27,636 nt of DNA from Gammaproteobacteria bacterium RIFCSPHIGHO2_02_FULL_42_13 (GCA_001801405.1 MGXQ01000032.1:12262-39897); one strand, 5' to 3'; positions 7,178-16,627 are shown, numbered from the stretch's first letter. Made by a program: numbers and translations. Notes: generated by a model from the sequence alone, not told the origin.

Positions 7178-9319
7178 ATGGTTATGACAAAAAATAGACG
7201 TTGGCGAGATCCATTTGCACAACGCGAATCTGAAAAGTATCACCATCCCATTCCCTCTCGAGAATATATTGCAGACTTTTTAAATAAAAGTAAGACGCCA
7301 TTGTTGCGTGAGCAAATTGCACGGGAATTTGATATTTCGGGTGAGTTTGAAGAAGAAGCGTTGCGACGTCGATTGCGCGCGATGGTGCGTGATGGACAAT
7401 TAATGAAGGCGCGATCAGGCGAATATAAAACGCTTCACAAAGAACAGGCGATTCAAGGGCGAGTGGTGGGTCATAAAGATGGCTTTGGCTTTGTGGAACC
7501 TGAAGATGGTACCGAATCTATTTTTATTTCTGCCCGGCAGATGCGAGCGGTATTGGATGGCGACATTGTTGCCGTACAAGTCGTTGATGTCGATCGAAAT
7601 AATCGACGCGAAGGTCTGATTGTTAATGTGATTGAACATAAACGTCAACAAATTGTGGGACGTTTTTTTATCGAAGGCGGCATCGGATTTGTTGCGCCAG
7701 AAAATCAACGGATTAACCAAGATATTATTATTCCTCAAAAAACAAAATTATCGGTAGAGCCAGGTCAAATGGTTATCGTTAAAATTACGGCGCCACCGAC
7801 CATGCATACGCAAGCGATTGGTCAGGTGACTGAAGTGCTGGGTGATTATATGGCCCCGGGATTAGAAACCGACGTCGCCATTCGCTCGCATGAATTACCT
7901 TATAAATGGTCCGAACAAATTTTAGCGGATACCAAAAAGTTTTCGAAACCCAAAGCACCTTATCCGCATCGTCAAGATTTGCGCGAATTGCATTTAGTGA
8001 CGATCGATGGTGAAGATGCACAAGATTTTGATGATGCGGTGTATTGTGAGCCATGCAATAAAAGTGAATGGCGTTTGGTGGTGGCGATTGCCGATGTCAG
8101 TCATTATGTGAAGCCGGGGTCTGCCTTAGATATCGAAGCGATTGGCAGGGGTAATAGTGTTTATTTTCCAGGCCATGTGATTCCGATGTTGCCGCCCGAG
8201 TTGTCTAATAATTTATGTTCGTTAAAGCCAAATGTCGATCGATTAAGCATGGTATGCGACATGATCATCGACAAAAAAGGCGATATTAAAAAATATGATT
8301 TTTATCGGGCGGTGATTAATTCACATGCGCGATTAACATATACCGAAGTTGCCGAATTATTGAAAAGCAAAGATATCATGCCGAATTTAAAAAATTTACA
8401 GCAACTTTATAAAGTATTATATAAACGACGAAAAGAGCGCGGCGGATTAGAGTTTGAATCGCAAGAGATTAAAGTAGAATTTGATAAAAACAAAAAGATT
8501 AAACGTTTGGTTGCGGTTGTGCGTAATGATGCGCATCGTTTGATTGAAGAATGCATGTTATGTGCGAATATTTCTGCGGCACGTTTTTTGGTAAAACATA
8601 AATGCGCGGCGTTATTCCGTGTGCACGATGGTCCGACGCATGATAAGTTGATAGATTTGCGAGAATTTTTAGATTCATTGGGTTTGCGTTTAGGCGGAGG
8701 TGATTTGCCCACACCCTTGGATTATGCTAAATTGATTGAAGAAACCAGCAAGCGACATGATGCGACATTGATTCACTCATTGTTGTTGCGTTCAATGTCA
8801 AAAGCGTTTTATTCGGCAAGTTGTGAGCCGCATTTTGGTTTAGCATTTGATGAATATACACATTTTACGTCACCCATTCGCCGTTATCCGGATTTGTTAG
8901 TGCATCGTGCAATTGCTGAAATTTTAGATAAGAAAAAACAAAAACCGCAAGACCAAAAAGAATTACAAACGTTAGGCGAACATTTTTCGATGACGGAAAG
9001 GCGGGCAGACGAGGCAACACGTGATGTGATGCGTTGGTTGCAGTGCGAATATATTTCGAGTCATTTAGGCAAGACATTTGATGGCGTGATTACCGGCGTG
9101 ACGGGATTTGGTTTATTTGTGCAATTAAAAGATTTATTAGTGGAAGGGCTAGTACATATTAGCGTGTTGCCTGGCAAAGATTTCTATCAGTTTGATCCGG
9201 CGCGTCATCGTTTAGTGGGTCGTGCTTCCGGTAAAAAATATTGTCTCGGTGACTCCGTGCGCGCGCAAGTGGTGCGTGTCAATATGGAGAATCGGGAGAT
9301 TGATTTCAATATATCTTAA
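7178..9319 (+). CDS. rnr: Ribonuclease R (3'-5' exoribonuclease)
   Basis: A 713-residue RNase II/RNB-family enzyme that degrades structured RNA from the 3' end. Domains in order: an N-terminal winged-helix-like region (about 25-85), two cold-shock domains (about 90-230), the RNB catalytic domain with the acidic cluster DGEDAQDFDD (277-286) and the YTHFTSPIRRYPDLLVHRAI-type block, and a C-terminal S1 domain ending DFNIS. Sequence agreement with E. coli RNase R is strong throughout, but this protein is about 100 residues shorter, chiefly because the basic Lys-rich tail after S1 is missing. ATG 7178 or ATG 7184 (MTKNRRW) could be the start; neither has a good ribosome binding site. The usual partner rlmB does not follow. 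Confidence 0.97.
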   Translation: MVMTKNRRWRDPFAQRESEKYHHPIPSREYIADFLNKSKTPLLREQIAREFDISGEFEEEALRRRLRAMVRDGQLMKARSGEYKTLHKEQAIQGRVVGHKDGFGFVEPEDGTESIFISARQMRAVLDGDIVAVQVVDVDRNNRREGLIVNVIEHKRQQIVGRFFIEGGIGFVAPENQRINQDIIIPQKTKLSVEPGQMVIVKITAPPTMHTQAIGQVTEVLGDYMAPGLETDVAIRSHELPYKWSEQILADTKKFSKPKAPYPHRQDLRELHLVTIDGEDAQDFDDAVYCEPCNKSEWRLVVAIADVSHYVKPGSALDIEAIGRGNSVYFPGHVIPMLPPELSNNLCSLKPNVDRLSMVCDMIIDKKGDIKKYDFYRAVINSHARLTYTEVAELLKSKDIMPNLKNLQQLYKVLYKRRKERGGLEFESQEIKVEFDKNKKIKRLVAVVRNDAHRLIEECMLCANISAARFLVKHKCAALFRVHDGPTHDKLIDLREFLDSLGLRLGGGDLPTPLDYAKLIEETSKRHDATLIHSLLLRSMSKAFYSASCEPHFGLAFDEYTHFTSPIRRYPDLLVHRAIAEILDKKKQKPQDQKELQTLGEHFSMTERRADEATRDVMRWLQCEYISSHLGKTFDGVITGVTGFGLFVQLKDLLVEGLVHISVLPGKDFYQFDPARHRLVGRASGKKYCLGDSVRAQVVRVNMENREIDFNIS

Positions 9320-9341
9320 TCCTCAGCTCAGAGGTAGCACG

Positions 9342-9369
9342 GTAGGTTGGGCCTCACGGCCCAACCTAC
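9342..9369. repeat. Perfect 12-bp GTAGGTTGGGCC palindrome
   Basis: GTAGGTTGGGCC (9342-9353), loop TCAC, GGCCCAACCTAC (9358-9369): the most complete hairpin of this repeat type here. It lies 22 bases after the rnr stop, between converging genes. On the minus strand the CTAC arm provides the TAG stop (9366-9368) of the 522-residue gene. Confidence 0.9.
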
Positions 9370-10934
9370 GTACTACTTTCTTGGGACGGTACTGGGGCGC
9401 CGGTGCGAGCGCCACATCGAGCTGTACATGCCTTGTTGATTGCGTGTTCACTGAAAAATAAGGATATACGACTGGGGCGGGGGTTAACATAAGGTGAAAT
9501 TGTTATCTCGAGCTCATGGTCGCGAATACGTTGTTCCATTTCATCCGCTAGCGTCTGACGAAGGGTCTCGATAAGTTTTGACATCGTTGTGACCGCTTCT
9601 TTTTTTGCGGGATCAATATCGGGTTTTTGTCCAACTAATCGCAATGCTACATATAAGCGCCCGACCGCTTTACGTCCTACTTTCATCTGTAAGTCTTGTA
9701 ACTCTTCCGTTGTGAGATGATTGAAAATCTCACTATACAACCGTTCTTTGAAATCATGTAGATCAGATCCTTCGTCATAGATGGCACGCAGTGTTTTCAT
9801 GAAGCGTTCACGATTAAAATTATTGCGAACACTCTTTTGTAATTGATACGTCGGTCTGTTGAATCGATGATGCCACAAATGCTTGAACCATAAATAAGCC
9901 GCATTGGGTTGCTTTTCGACGATTTCACACATGGTTGTTCTGGCTGTCTGCGCCGCTTCTTTATGTTTTAAAATCCACATTGCTGTTGCAGATTCTGGTT
10001 GATCTTCTGCTGCAGCGGCATGCTGTTCCAGCATTTTTTGGGCAATGGCATCATGACAAATGGCCAATTGTTTATAGTATTTTGCTTGTTCTGTGCCAGC
10101 AGTGACTTTTTCGAGACCGTATTTTAAGTTTTGTATGCGCATTAATAATACAGAGAGATGTAGCTGTACGAGGTGTTGACGTACTTCTGGTGACACATTA
10201 AATTCTTTGTATCGTTGCGCGTCGAGACTTTCTTTATTCTCTTCGCTTTTATAATAAACGCGCGCTAGTTTATCATAGCCTTTGTGTGCATGTTGATGCG
10301 CCTCGCCGATCTGTATTTGTAATGCTGTAAAGCTCATTTTCTCATCAAATTTTTCCCAGTTATTTTTTGCGACAGTAATTTGACGTTCAAGTTCGCGTAT
10401 TTTCTCTGTATTGCCCCAAGATTCTTGCATTTCTGCGTGGGTTATAGTTGACTTTGTTTTTTTACAAATATCGTCATTGCGTTTTTTCAATGTTGTTTTT
10501 TCGACGACAAACCGTTCCAGCGTTTTAGTTATTTTTTTATATTCGGCATGTGCCATGATGCGGGCTTCTTCGGCCGCATAAATAGCTAAATGCGTTTCGG
10601 CTTCTACGATGTCTAATTGCGCTTCTAGAAAGGCAACGCCTTTTTCGTTGAGGAATAGTTTTTTGCCAAAGGGATATTTGGCTGATTTAAATCCTGAATA
10701 GTTTGACGGATCCACAAATTCTCCGCCGATTAACGTTAATTTTATCCATTTTAAAATTTGTTCCTCAGCTTTGTCACGTATTTGTAAAAAATCATTTTGT
10801 AAGTTATAACGGGAGGGGCGTGCGCGGCAATATTCTTTATAATCAGACATATATTGTTTAACGAGGTGGTGTAAATCAACTTGTAATGATTGGTGTAGCG
10901 TGCCGGTAAAAAACTTTGTAAACATGGGGGACAT
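9366..10934 (-). CDS. Unknown 522-residue helical, partly coiled-coil protein
   Basis: No family recognised. There is no signal peptide and no convincing membrane segment. Residues about 105-225 are rich in Glu, Lys, Ala and Gln with heptad-like spacing, for example TLERFVVEKTTLKKRNDD and KIRELERQITVAKNN, suggesting coiled coils. The middle (about 230-380) looks like packed amphipathic helices and has several Trp and His residues (WFKHLWHHRFNR). The start is supported by AGAGGA (complement of 10942-10947) seven bases before ATG 10934; another ATG lies at codon 4. The last 25 residues (after SEHAINKACTARCG) look unlike the rest, and the stop lies inside a repeat, so the C terminus may be secondary. 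A soluble host-directed or scaffold protein is possible; no PmrA-type box was seen upstream. Confidence 0.8.
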   Translation of the reverse strand: MSPMFTKFFTGTLHQSLQVDLHHLVKQYMSDYKEYCRARPSRYNLQNDFLQIRDKAEEQILKWIKLTLIGGEFVDPSNYSGFKSAKYPFGKKLFLNEKGVAFLEAQLDIVEAETHLAIYAAEEARIMAHAEYKKITKTLERFVVEKTTLKKRNDDICKKTKSTITHAEMQESWGNTEKIRELERQITVAKNNWEKFDEKMSFTALQIQIGEAHQHAHKGYDKLARVYYKSEENKESLDAQRYKEFNVSPEVRQHLVQLHLSVLLMRIQNLKYGLEKVTAGTEQAKYYKQLAICHDAIAQKMLEQHAAAAEDQPESATAMWILKHKEAAQTARTTMCEIVEKQPNAAYLWFKHLWHHRFNRPTYQLQKSVRNNFNRERFMKTLRAIYDEGSDLHDFKERLYSEIFNHLTTEELQDLQMKVGRKAVGRLYVALRLVGQKPDIDPAKKEAVTTMSKLIETLRQTLADEMEQRIRDHELEITISPYVNPRPSRISLFFSEHAINKACTARCGARTGAPVPSQESST

Positions 10935-11067
10935 CGCCGATTCCTCTTCTAATCTTTTTAATGCATGATCAGTATATCAAAATTATCTAAGAAATTCTAT
11001 TCAGAAGCAAAACAAGTGATGAATTATTGACCGGGCCGTATTGAGTTATTTTCAGTAAAACTCCCGA

Positions 11068-11096
11068 TTGACGCTGCACAGCCGTTCATCAACAAT
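11068..11096 (+). promoter_or_regulatory. Possible pilA promoter
   Basis: TTGACG (11068-11073), a 17-base spacer and AACAAT (11091-11096), 32 bases before the pilA ATG. The -10 is poor. I found no clear sigma-54 TGGC-N8-TTGC site, which often drives pilA elsewhere. Confidence 0.3.
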
Positions 11097-11127
11097 GTGA
11101 CAAAATATTTATATTGGAGAACTCGTG

Positions 11128-11523
11128 ATGAACAGCAACACTGGATTTACACTAATTGAATTACTGATCGTCATTACCATCATCGGCATTTTGACGGCGA
11201 TCGCCATTCCGTCTTACCAAGATTATACAAAACGCGCACGGTTTGCCGAAGTCATTCTAACCGCTGCGCCTTACAAAACCGCTATTGCCATTGCGCTACA
11301 AGAAGGTGATGACATAAAAGATTTGTCGACCGGCAAAAATGGTATACCAAACACCCCTGATGCAACAAAAAATCTAGCCAGCTTAACGGTTGAAAGCGGC
11401 ATCATTACTGCCACGGGAACTAAAGCCGCCGGCAGTTATACGTTTATTTTAACCCCCGATGAAACGGGCAGTCATTGGAAAACAAGCGGAACTTGTGTGG
11501 ACGCTGGCATGTGCAAAGATTAA
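11128..11523 (+). CDS. pilA: Type IV major pilin
   Basis: A 131-residue type IVa pilin. It has a six-residue leader MNSNTG, cleaved by PilD before FTLIELLIV, with Glu at mature position 5, then the hydrophobic helix to IPSYQDYTKRA. The globular part is short and carries a C-terminal cysteine pair (CVDAGMC), the usual disulphide loop. GTG at 11125 is in frame, but ATG 11128 with GGAGA (11116-11120) at normal distance and a typical short leader is better. The pilB ATG follows one base after the stop codon, so the two are coupled. It is the only pilin gene visible here; minor pilins must lie elsewhere. Confidence 0.95.
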   Translation: MNSNTGFTLIELLIVITIIGILTAIAIPSYQDYTKRARFAEVILTAAPYKTAIAIALQEGDDIKDLSTGKNGIPNTPDATKNLASLTVESGIITATGTKAAGSYTFILTPDETGSHWKTSGTCVDAGMCKD

Positions 11524-11524
11524 T

Positions 11525-13099
11525 ATGTTTTTAAACTATCTCATCACCAAAAAATTAATCGACAAAAAAACACTCGATCAACATCTCGAAAAAATTAAAA
11601 AATCCTCCTCGTGCATTCGTTATCTGGTACAACATCAATTAATCCCTCCCGATCTGCTCGCAAATGCATCAGCCGATTTTTTTCAGCTGCCCGTTATTGA
11701 CCTCTTGCAATATGATCCTCATAACATTCCGCATCAACTCATCCCTATTACGCAAATATATAAGCAATGGATATTGCCTGTTTCACAAATACAAAATATC
11801 GTCACCATCGCCATTTTAGACCCGACCAATACAGAACATTTAAAAGCCATTCAATTTCAAATACAGCAGCAAATAAACTTTGTCATTGCGCGACACGATC
11901 ATTTGCAAACAATGATTCATCAAATCACAATGGAACATCATGAGACAACGCTCAACAACCATACCCCCATTAATTCTCAAACAATTGATTTAGCACAAAA
12001 TGATGATGAACCACTCATCCACTACATTAATACTTTATTACAGGATGCAATCAAGCAACAAATTTCCGATATTCATTTTGAAGTGGATGAAAATCGGTGC
12101 CGCATTCGTTTTCGACAAAACGGATTACTAAAAATAATAACGAATGTACAAAAAGATAATGCCACGCGCATTGCAGCACGTATAAAAATTATATGTCAAC
12201 TCGATATTACCGAAAAACGATTACCTCAAGATGGACATTTTAAACTATATGAACAGGATCATTATGTCGACGTGCGCGTTAGCACCTGCCCAACTATTCA
12301 TGGTGAAAAAATCGTCTTGCGCTTGCTCGATCATCAACAATTACTCCGCGATATTCAAACATTAGGATTTACTGTTTCACAATATGACTCCTTTATGCGT
12401 GCCATTAATAAACCGCAGGGTCTCATCATCGTCACCGGCCCAACCGGCAGTGGCAAAACCGTCACGCTTTATGCTATATTGCAGCATTTAAATTCAACCG
12501 AAAAAAATATCGTCACGATCGAAGATCCCGTTGAAATAAATTTGCCAGGCATCAATCAAGTCAATATCAATCCAAAAATTGGTTTGGATTTCGCCCGCAC
12601 CTTGCGCGCATTTCTGCGGCAAGATCCTGACATCATCATGATTGGCGAAATTCGCGACGCCGAAACTGCGGCAATTGCCATCAACGCCGCACAAACGGGA
12701 CATTTGGTGTTAACCACATTACATACCAATAGTGCAACAGAAGCATTAACACGACTCAAACAGATGGGCATAAAAGATTATGATGTCAAGAGTTCATTAC
12801 TTTTAGTCACCGCACAACGTTTAATTAGAAAATTATGTGATCATTGCAAAAAAACACATCCGCAAACAAAACAAATCAAACAACAATTTAATTTGCCCGA
12901 TAGTTCAACTTTATATCAAGCAGGACAATGCGAAAAATGTTGCAAAGGTTATTCATCGAGAATCGCCGTACATGAAACCTTATCATTTAAGCATTCTCAG
13001 GCCGAAACCAACCATCAAACATTACAACAGCGGGCGTTAGAACTCATTTCTCAGGGTACAACAAGTATTGAAGAAATAAGACGTGTTATTGACGTATGA
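11525..13099 (+). CDS. pilB: Type IV pilus assembly ATPase PilB
   Basis: A 524-residue GspE/PilB hexameric ATPase that powers pilus extension. It has an N-terminal MshEN-like domain (about 1-150), a linker, and a C-terminal motor domain with Walker A GPTGSGKT (305-312), the Asp box near TIEDPVEI, and Walker B DIIMIGE (369-375). The His box ends in TTLHTNSA. A tetracysteine zinc motif is present as CDHC and, about 30 residues later, CEKC. The C terminus is slightly short compared with Pseudomonas PilB (566). The reading frame extends upstream into pilA, but ATG 11525 directly after the pilA stop matches the family start (MFLNYLITKKLI). pilC follows 20 bases downstream. Confidence 0.96.
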   Translation: MFLNYLITKKLIDKKTLDQHLEKIKKSSSCIRYLVQHQLIPPDLLANASADFFQLPVIDLLQYDPHNIPHQLIPITQIYKQWILPVSQIQNIVTIAILDPTNTEHLKAIQFQIQQQINFVIARHDHLQTMIHQITMEHHETTLNNHTPINSQTIDLAQNDDEPLIHYINTLLQDAIKQQISDIHFEVDENRCRIRFRQNGLLKIITNVQKDNATRIAARIKIICQLDITEKRLPQDGHFKLYEQDHYVDVRVSTCPTIHGEKIVLRLLDHQQLLRDIQTLGFTVSQYDSFMRAINKPQGLIIVTGPTGSGKTVTLYAILQHLNSTEKNIVTIEDPVEINLPGINQVNINPKIGLDFARTLRAFLRQDPDIIMIGEIRDAETAAIAINAAQTGHLVLTTLHTNSATEALTRLKQMGIKDYDVKSSLLLVTAQRLIRKLCDHCKKTHPQTKQIKQQFNLPDSSTLYQAGQCEKCCKGYSSRIAVHETLSFKHSQAETNHQTLQQRALELISQGTTSIEEIRRVIDV

Positions 13100-13119
13100 T
13101 CTAGAATGCGAAGCGATTC

Positions 13120-14322
13120 ATGAAAACATTCATCTGGGAAGGAACAGATCAACATAACCAAACCGTGCACGGAAAAATCCAAGCCCCCAATCATCAGCTT
13201 GCTCGCGAAATATTAAAAAACCAATCCATACAAATAACCACGCTTTGCGCAAAAAATTTTATTACACAATATAAAAACAACTATCGAAACGTCTCTTCAA
13301 AAGACATATCGTTATTTTTAAATCAACTCGCTACATTGATTTCAGCCAACATTCCCTTAACACAAGCCATTCAATTCATTCAACAGGGCTGTAAAAAATT
13401 AAAACTCAACGCATTGCTGCAATCTATCTCAACTTCATTGCGCGAAGGAAATTCATTCTCTTATACGTTAAAACAACATCCTCAACATTTTGTCACACTC
13501 ATATGTCAACTGATACATATCGCCGAACAATCGGGCACGCTAGATATCATGCTAAACAACATTATTCAGCATGATCTTAAAACGCAGACGCTCAAAAATA
13601 AAATAAAAAAAGCGTTACTCTATCCGGCGATTATTATATTCGTCACTCTCATCGTTTTGTTGATTATGCTCACTTTTATCATTCCTCAATTTGCAACCCT
13701 CTTTGAAAGTTATAATACCACGCTCCCTTTTCTCACGCGCATGGTCATCGACGCCTCTACATTCATTAAAAATTTTGGCTGGATCTTTTTTATCTTTTTA
13801 TGCGGATCAATAGGCGGGTTATTTTTTGCCCAGCACAAACATCCGTCCGTCAAACGACGACTGGATTATTATATCTTACGAGCCCCATTTATCGGCGATC
13901 TCATCAAAAAAACAACCGTAGCACGAATCGCGCATACACTAGCACTCATGCTGACCGCCGGCATTCCACTGCTCGATGCCATAAAACTCACTTCAAACAT
14001 TCGCCATAATTTAACTTTTTCCGCAGCCTTAAATCAAATGCAAAACCACGTGAGCCAGGGGCAAATGCTACATCGCGCCATGCAGATTCACCCTTTATTC
14101 TCAGCATTCTGCGTCCAAATGGTTGCTATTGGCGAAGAAGCCGGTAAACTTGATGAGATGTTACAAAAGGTTGCTTCTGTTTACGAATCTGACATAGATC
14201 GTACCATGGGATACCTTGAACGATCACTAGAGCCAATGCTCATGACCATCATCAGTGTGATTGTAGGGGTATTAGTAGCAGCCATGTATTTACCTATTTT
14301 TAAACTCGGTAGGATGATGTAA
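13120..14322 (+). CDS. pilC: Type IV pilus inner-membrane platform protein PilC
   Basis: A 400-residue GspF/PilC protein that couples the PilB motor to pilin insertion. Two GspF repeats are visible. The first (about 62-190) runs from KDISLFLNQLATLISANIPL to a membrane pair near ALLYPAIIIF. The second (about 265-395) has RIAHTLALMLTAGIPLLDA and the final VGVLVAAMYLPIF hydrophobic segment. Typical QLATLI-, AEQSGTL- and GEEAGKLDEML-type blocks are present. Length is normal. The stop TAA (14320-14322) is directly followed by the pilD ATG. The ribosome binding site is weak, so translation may depend on coupling with pilB. Confidence 0.95.
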   Translation: MKTFIWEGTDQHNQTVHGKIQAPNHQLAREILKNQSIQITTLCAKNFITQYKNNYRNVSSKDISLFLNQLATLISANIPLTQAIQFIQQGCKKLKLNALLQSISTSLREGNSFSYTLKQHPQHFVTLICQLIHIAEQSGTLDIMLNNIIQHDLKTQTLKNKIKKALLYPAIIIFVTLIVLLIMLTFIIPQFATLFESYNTTLPFLTRMVIDASTFIKNFGWIFFIFLCGSIGGLFFAQHKHPSVKRRLDYYILRAPFIGDLIKKTTVARIAHTLALMLTAGIPLLDAIKLTSNIRHNLTFSAALNQMQNHVSQGQMLHRAMQIHPLFSAFCVQMVAIGEEAGKLDEMLQKVASVYESDIDRTMGYLERSLEPMLMTIISVIVGVLVAAMYLPIFKLGRMM

Positions 14323-15216
14323 ATGATTGACTTTATTGCCGCAAATACTTGGATTTTTTTAACCCTCGTTATTCTTTGCAGTCTCGCCATTGGAAGTTTT
14401 TTGAACGTCGTCATTTATCGTTTACCCATTATATTAGAACGCGATTGGCAAAAAGAATGCATGGAATTTTTTGGCAAGGAACCGGAATTTAGTAATGGGA
14501 TAACAAAATATAATCTTGCTCATCCCTCTTCTCATTGTCCTTTTTGCAATCAACCGCTGACTATATGGCAAAACATCCCCGTTATTAGCTACCTTGTATT
14601 AGGCGGAAAATGCGCGCACTGCCAAAACAAAATCCCCTTGCGCTATCTTATCGTTGAATTATTAAGCTGCCTACTAGCAATTATTGCTGCGATCGAATTC
14701 GGGTTTTCATTGTCTCTATTGTTTGTCCTCATTTTCACTTGGATGTTGGTCGCCATAACTTTTATTGATATTGATCATCAAATTTTACCCGATATACTGA
14801 GCCTTTCGCTTATTTGGTTGGGACTTTTAGCCAGTTGCTTTAATTTATTTACCAATAGCCACGACGCTATTTTAGGCGCAATCTTTGGCTATGGTTTTTT
14901 TTGGATTATTGGAAAGCTGTTTCAACTCGTGCGGCATAAAGAAGGGATTGGGCAAGGTGATTTTAAATTATTAGCGGCTATCGGCACCTGGGTCGGCTGG
15001 CAAATTTTACCCTTTGTCATATTAACCAGTAGTTTTCTCGCCCTTATTATTGGCGGCGGTTTTTTATTGATTTCACGTAAATCACATCACACACCCATTC
15101 CATTTGGACCCTTTATTTCTATCGCAGGATTTATCGCGATCATTTGGGGCTTTGATATTTCACAATATTATTTGCATGTGATGGGTTTACCCATCATGCT
15201 TGACGTATCCATATGA
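14323..15216 (+). CDS. pilD: Prepilin leader peptidase / N-methyltransferase PilD
   Basis: A 297-residue polytopic aspartic protease that removes pilin leaders and methylates the new N terminus. The N-terminal methyltransferase domain begins GSFLNVVIYRLP (24-35) and has the zinc-type pairs CPFC (72-75) and CAHC (97-100). The two catalytic aspartates are in FIDIDHQILPD (147-157, D149) and GIGQGDFKLL (D213). Length matches the family. The substrate PilA is encoded in the same cluster; type II secretion pseudopilins elsewhere could also be substrates. The stop overlaps the coaE start by four bases (ATGA). Confidence 0.96.
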   Translation: MIDFIAANTWIFLTLVILCSLAIGSFLNVVIYRLPIILERDWQKECMEFFGKEPEFSNGITKYNLAHPSSHCPFCNQPLTIWQNIPVISYLVLGGKCAHCQNKIPLRYLIVELLSCLLAIIAAIEFGFSLSLLFVLIFTWMLVAITFIDIDHQILPDILSLSLIWLGLLASCFNLFTNSHDAILGAIFGYGFFWIIGKLFQLVRHKEGIGQGDFKLLAAIGTWVGWQILPFVILTSSFLALIIGGGFLLISRKSHHTPIPFGPFISIAGFIAIIWGFDISQYYLHVMGLPIMLDVSI

Positions 15217-15830
15217 CCTATCCCTTAACCATTGTATTGACGGGCGGCATCGGCAGTGGAAAATCAACGATTGCAAAAATTTTTCAGGAATACGATATCG
15301 CAACCATTGATGCTGATGAGATTGCGCATGAAATCTGTAGCCCGCAACGACCTGTCTTAAAAATCATTCAACAAAAATTTGGCGAAAAAATAATCAATCC
15401 AGACGGGGCATTAAATCGCACAAAACTTCGCCGCATTATCTTTAAAAACAAAGAAGATAAAAACTGGCTTGAACGGTTGTTGCACCCCATCATCTATCAG
15501 ACAATGGATCAACGCTTACAATCAGCCAAATCACCCTATGTGGTGCTTGTTATTCCACTGTTCTTCAACGCACCCCCACCCTTCCCCATCGATCGCATTC
15601 TACTCGTAGAGAGCGACGAAAAAAACAGAAAGTCACGCCTCTTACAACGACAAAATGATCTCTCCTCTGCCGAAATTGAGCAGATTTTTCAAGCTCAAAT
15701 AACCTCACAGGATCGAACCAAAAAAGCTGATGATATTATTCTCAATGATGCGGACTTCGCCACTTTAAAGCACCAAGTTGAAACACTGCATAAAGCATAC
15801 TTACAACGAGTTCCATCGCACCATCGTTAA
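15213..15830 (+). CDS. coaE: Dephospho-CoA kinase
   Basis: A 205-residue P-loop kinase for the last step of coenzyme A synthesis (ATP + dephospho-CoA to CoA). P-loop GGIGSGKST is at 11-19, followed by the substrate-binding IDADEIAHEI segment (about 32-41). Also seen are the LHPII motif near residue 90 and a VLVIPLFFN segment. Length is normal. The order pilD-coaE-zapD is conserved across gammaproteobacteria. It overlaps pilD by four bases and its TAA overlaps the next ATG by one base, so all three are translationally coupled. Confidence 0.96.
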   Translation: MTYPLTIVLTGGIGSGKSTIAKIFQEYDIATIDADEIAHEICSPQRPVLKIIQQKFGEKIINPDGALNRTKLRRIIFKNKEDKNWLERLLHPIIYQTMDQRLQSAKSPYVVLVIPLFFNAPPPFPIDRILLVESDEKNRKSRLLQRQNDLSSAEIEQIFQAQITSQDRTKKADDIILNDADFATLKHQVETLHKAYLQRVPSHHR

Positions 15831-16615
15831 TGCTATTATACATTATGGAACAGCAAAAAATCACATATGAGCTGCCGCTAACCGAATTGATTCGACTGAG
15901 TCTCAGATTGGAAAATTTATTTAGTCGACTAGATATTATATTAACTTGCGACCCTGAAAAACAAACACAAACCCTGATAGCATTATTAATCGATATCTTA
16001 AATGTATTGGATCGCCCTGATTTAAAAAGCAAGTTTGGCAAAGAATTTTATCGACTGATTACTGTTTTTGAAAAGCTCGAAGGCGACTCAAACGCGAATC
16101 AAGACGCATTAACAGAAACATTAGACCAATTAAAATTACTCACAAAATATTTTATTAATGTTCCCGGAAAAATTGCTCAGTCACTACGAAACAACGAGCT
16201 CATTGCTATTATACAACAAAACTTTTTAAAACTGGGCGGCTCCAGCATATTCGATGCGCCTCTATATTTTTATTGGCTAGAACAGCCGTGGGAAATTCGA
16301 GAAAAACAAATCGATCATTGGCTACTCGCCTTTACAGAAATTAGAGAAGCGACCGAATTATTGCTCAAGATTGTACGCCACAGTTCAGAACCTCGCCCCG
16401 TTTCTGCTACGCGCGGCTTTTATCATGAGACATTAGATCCCCACGCGGCTTGCCAGCTCATTCGCGTCACCTTACCTAAAAATACGAAAATTTATCCTGA
16501 AATCAGCGCAGGCAAACACGGCGTGAGCTTACGCTTAATGAAACATGCTACCAAAGATAAACCTGTTCAATCTGAAAAAAATATAAGCTTTACACTCACC
16601 ACATGCACCATTTGA
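15830..16615 (+). CDS. zapD: Cell division protein ZapD
   Basis: A ZapD (YacF, DUF1342) protein that crosslinks FtsZ filaments at the division ring. The N-terminal signature ITYELPLTELIRLSLRLENLF matches the family pattern YE-PL-E-IR--LRLE-LF. The C-terminal half has the PLYFYWLEQP and REATELLLKIVR blocks and a beta-rich end. There are two candidate starts: ATG 15830 overlaps the coaE stop (TAATG) and gives 261 residues; ATG 15845 gives 256 residues beginning MEQQKITYE, which fits the family better but has no binding site. Last gene of the pil-coaE-zapD run; yacG, its usual partner, is missing. Confidence 0.94.
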   Translation: MLLYIMEQQKITYELPLTELIRLSLRLENLFSRLDIILTCDPEKQTQTLIALLIDILNVLDRPDLKSKFGKEFYRLITVFEKLEGDSNANQDALTETLDQLKLLTKYFINVPGKIAQSLRNNELIAIIQQNFLKLGGSSIFDAPLYFYWLEQPWEIREKQIDHWLLAFTEIREATELLLKIVRHSSEPRPVSATRGFYHETLDPHAACQLIRVTLPKNTKIYPEISAGKHGVSLRLMKHATKDKPVQSEKNISFTLTTCTI

Positions 16616-16627
16616 GACACACAAAAA

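Noticed and set aside
11459..11524. 22-residue upstream extension of pilB overlapping pilA
   Set aside because: The extension lies inside pilA coding sequence, and the ATG at 11525 matches the family start.
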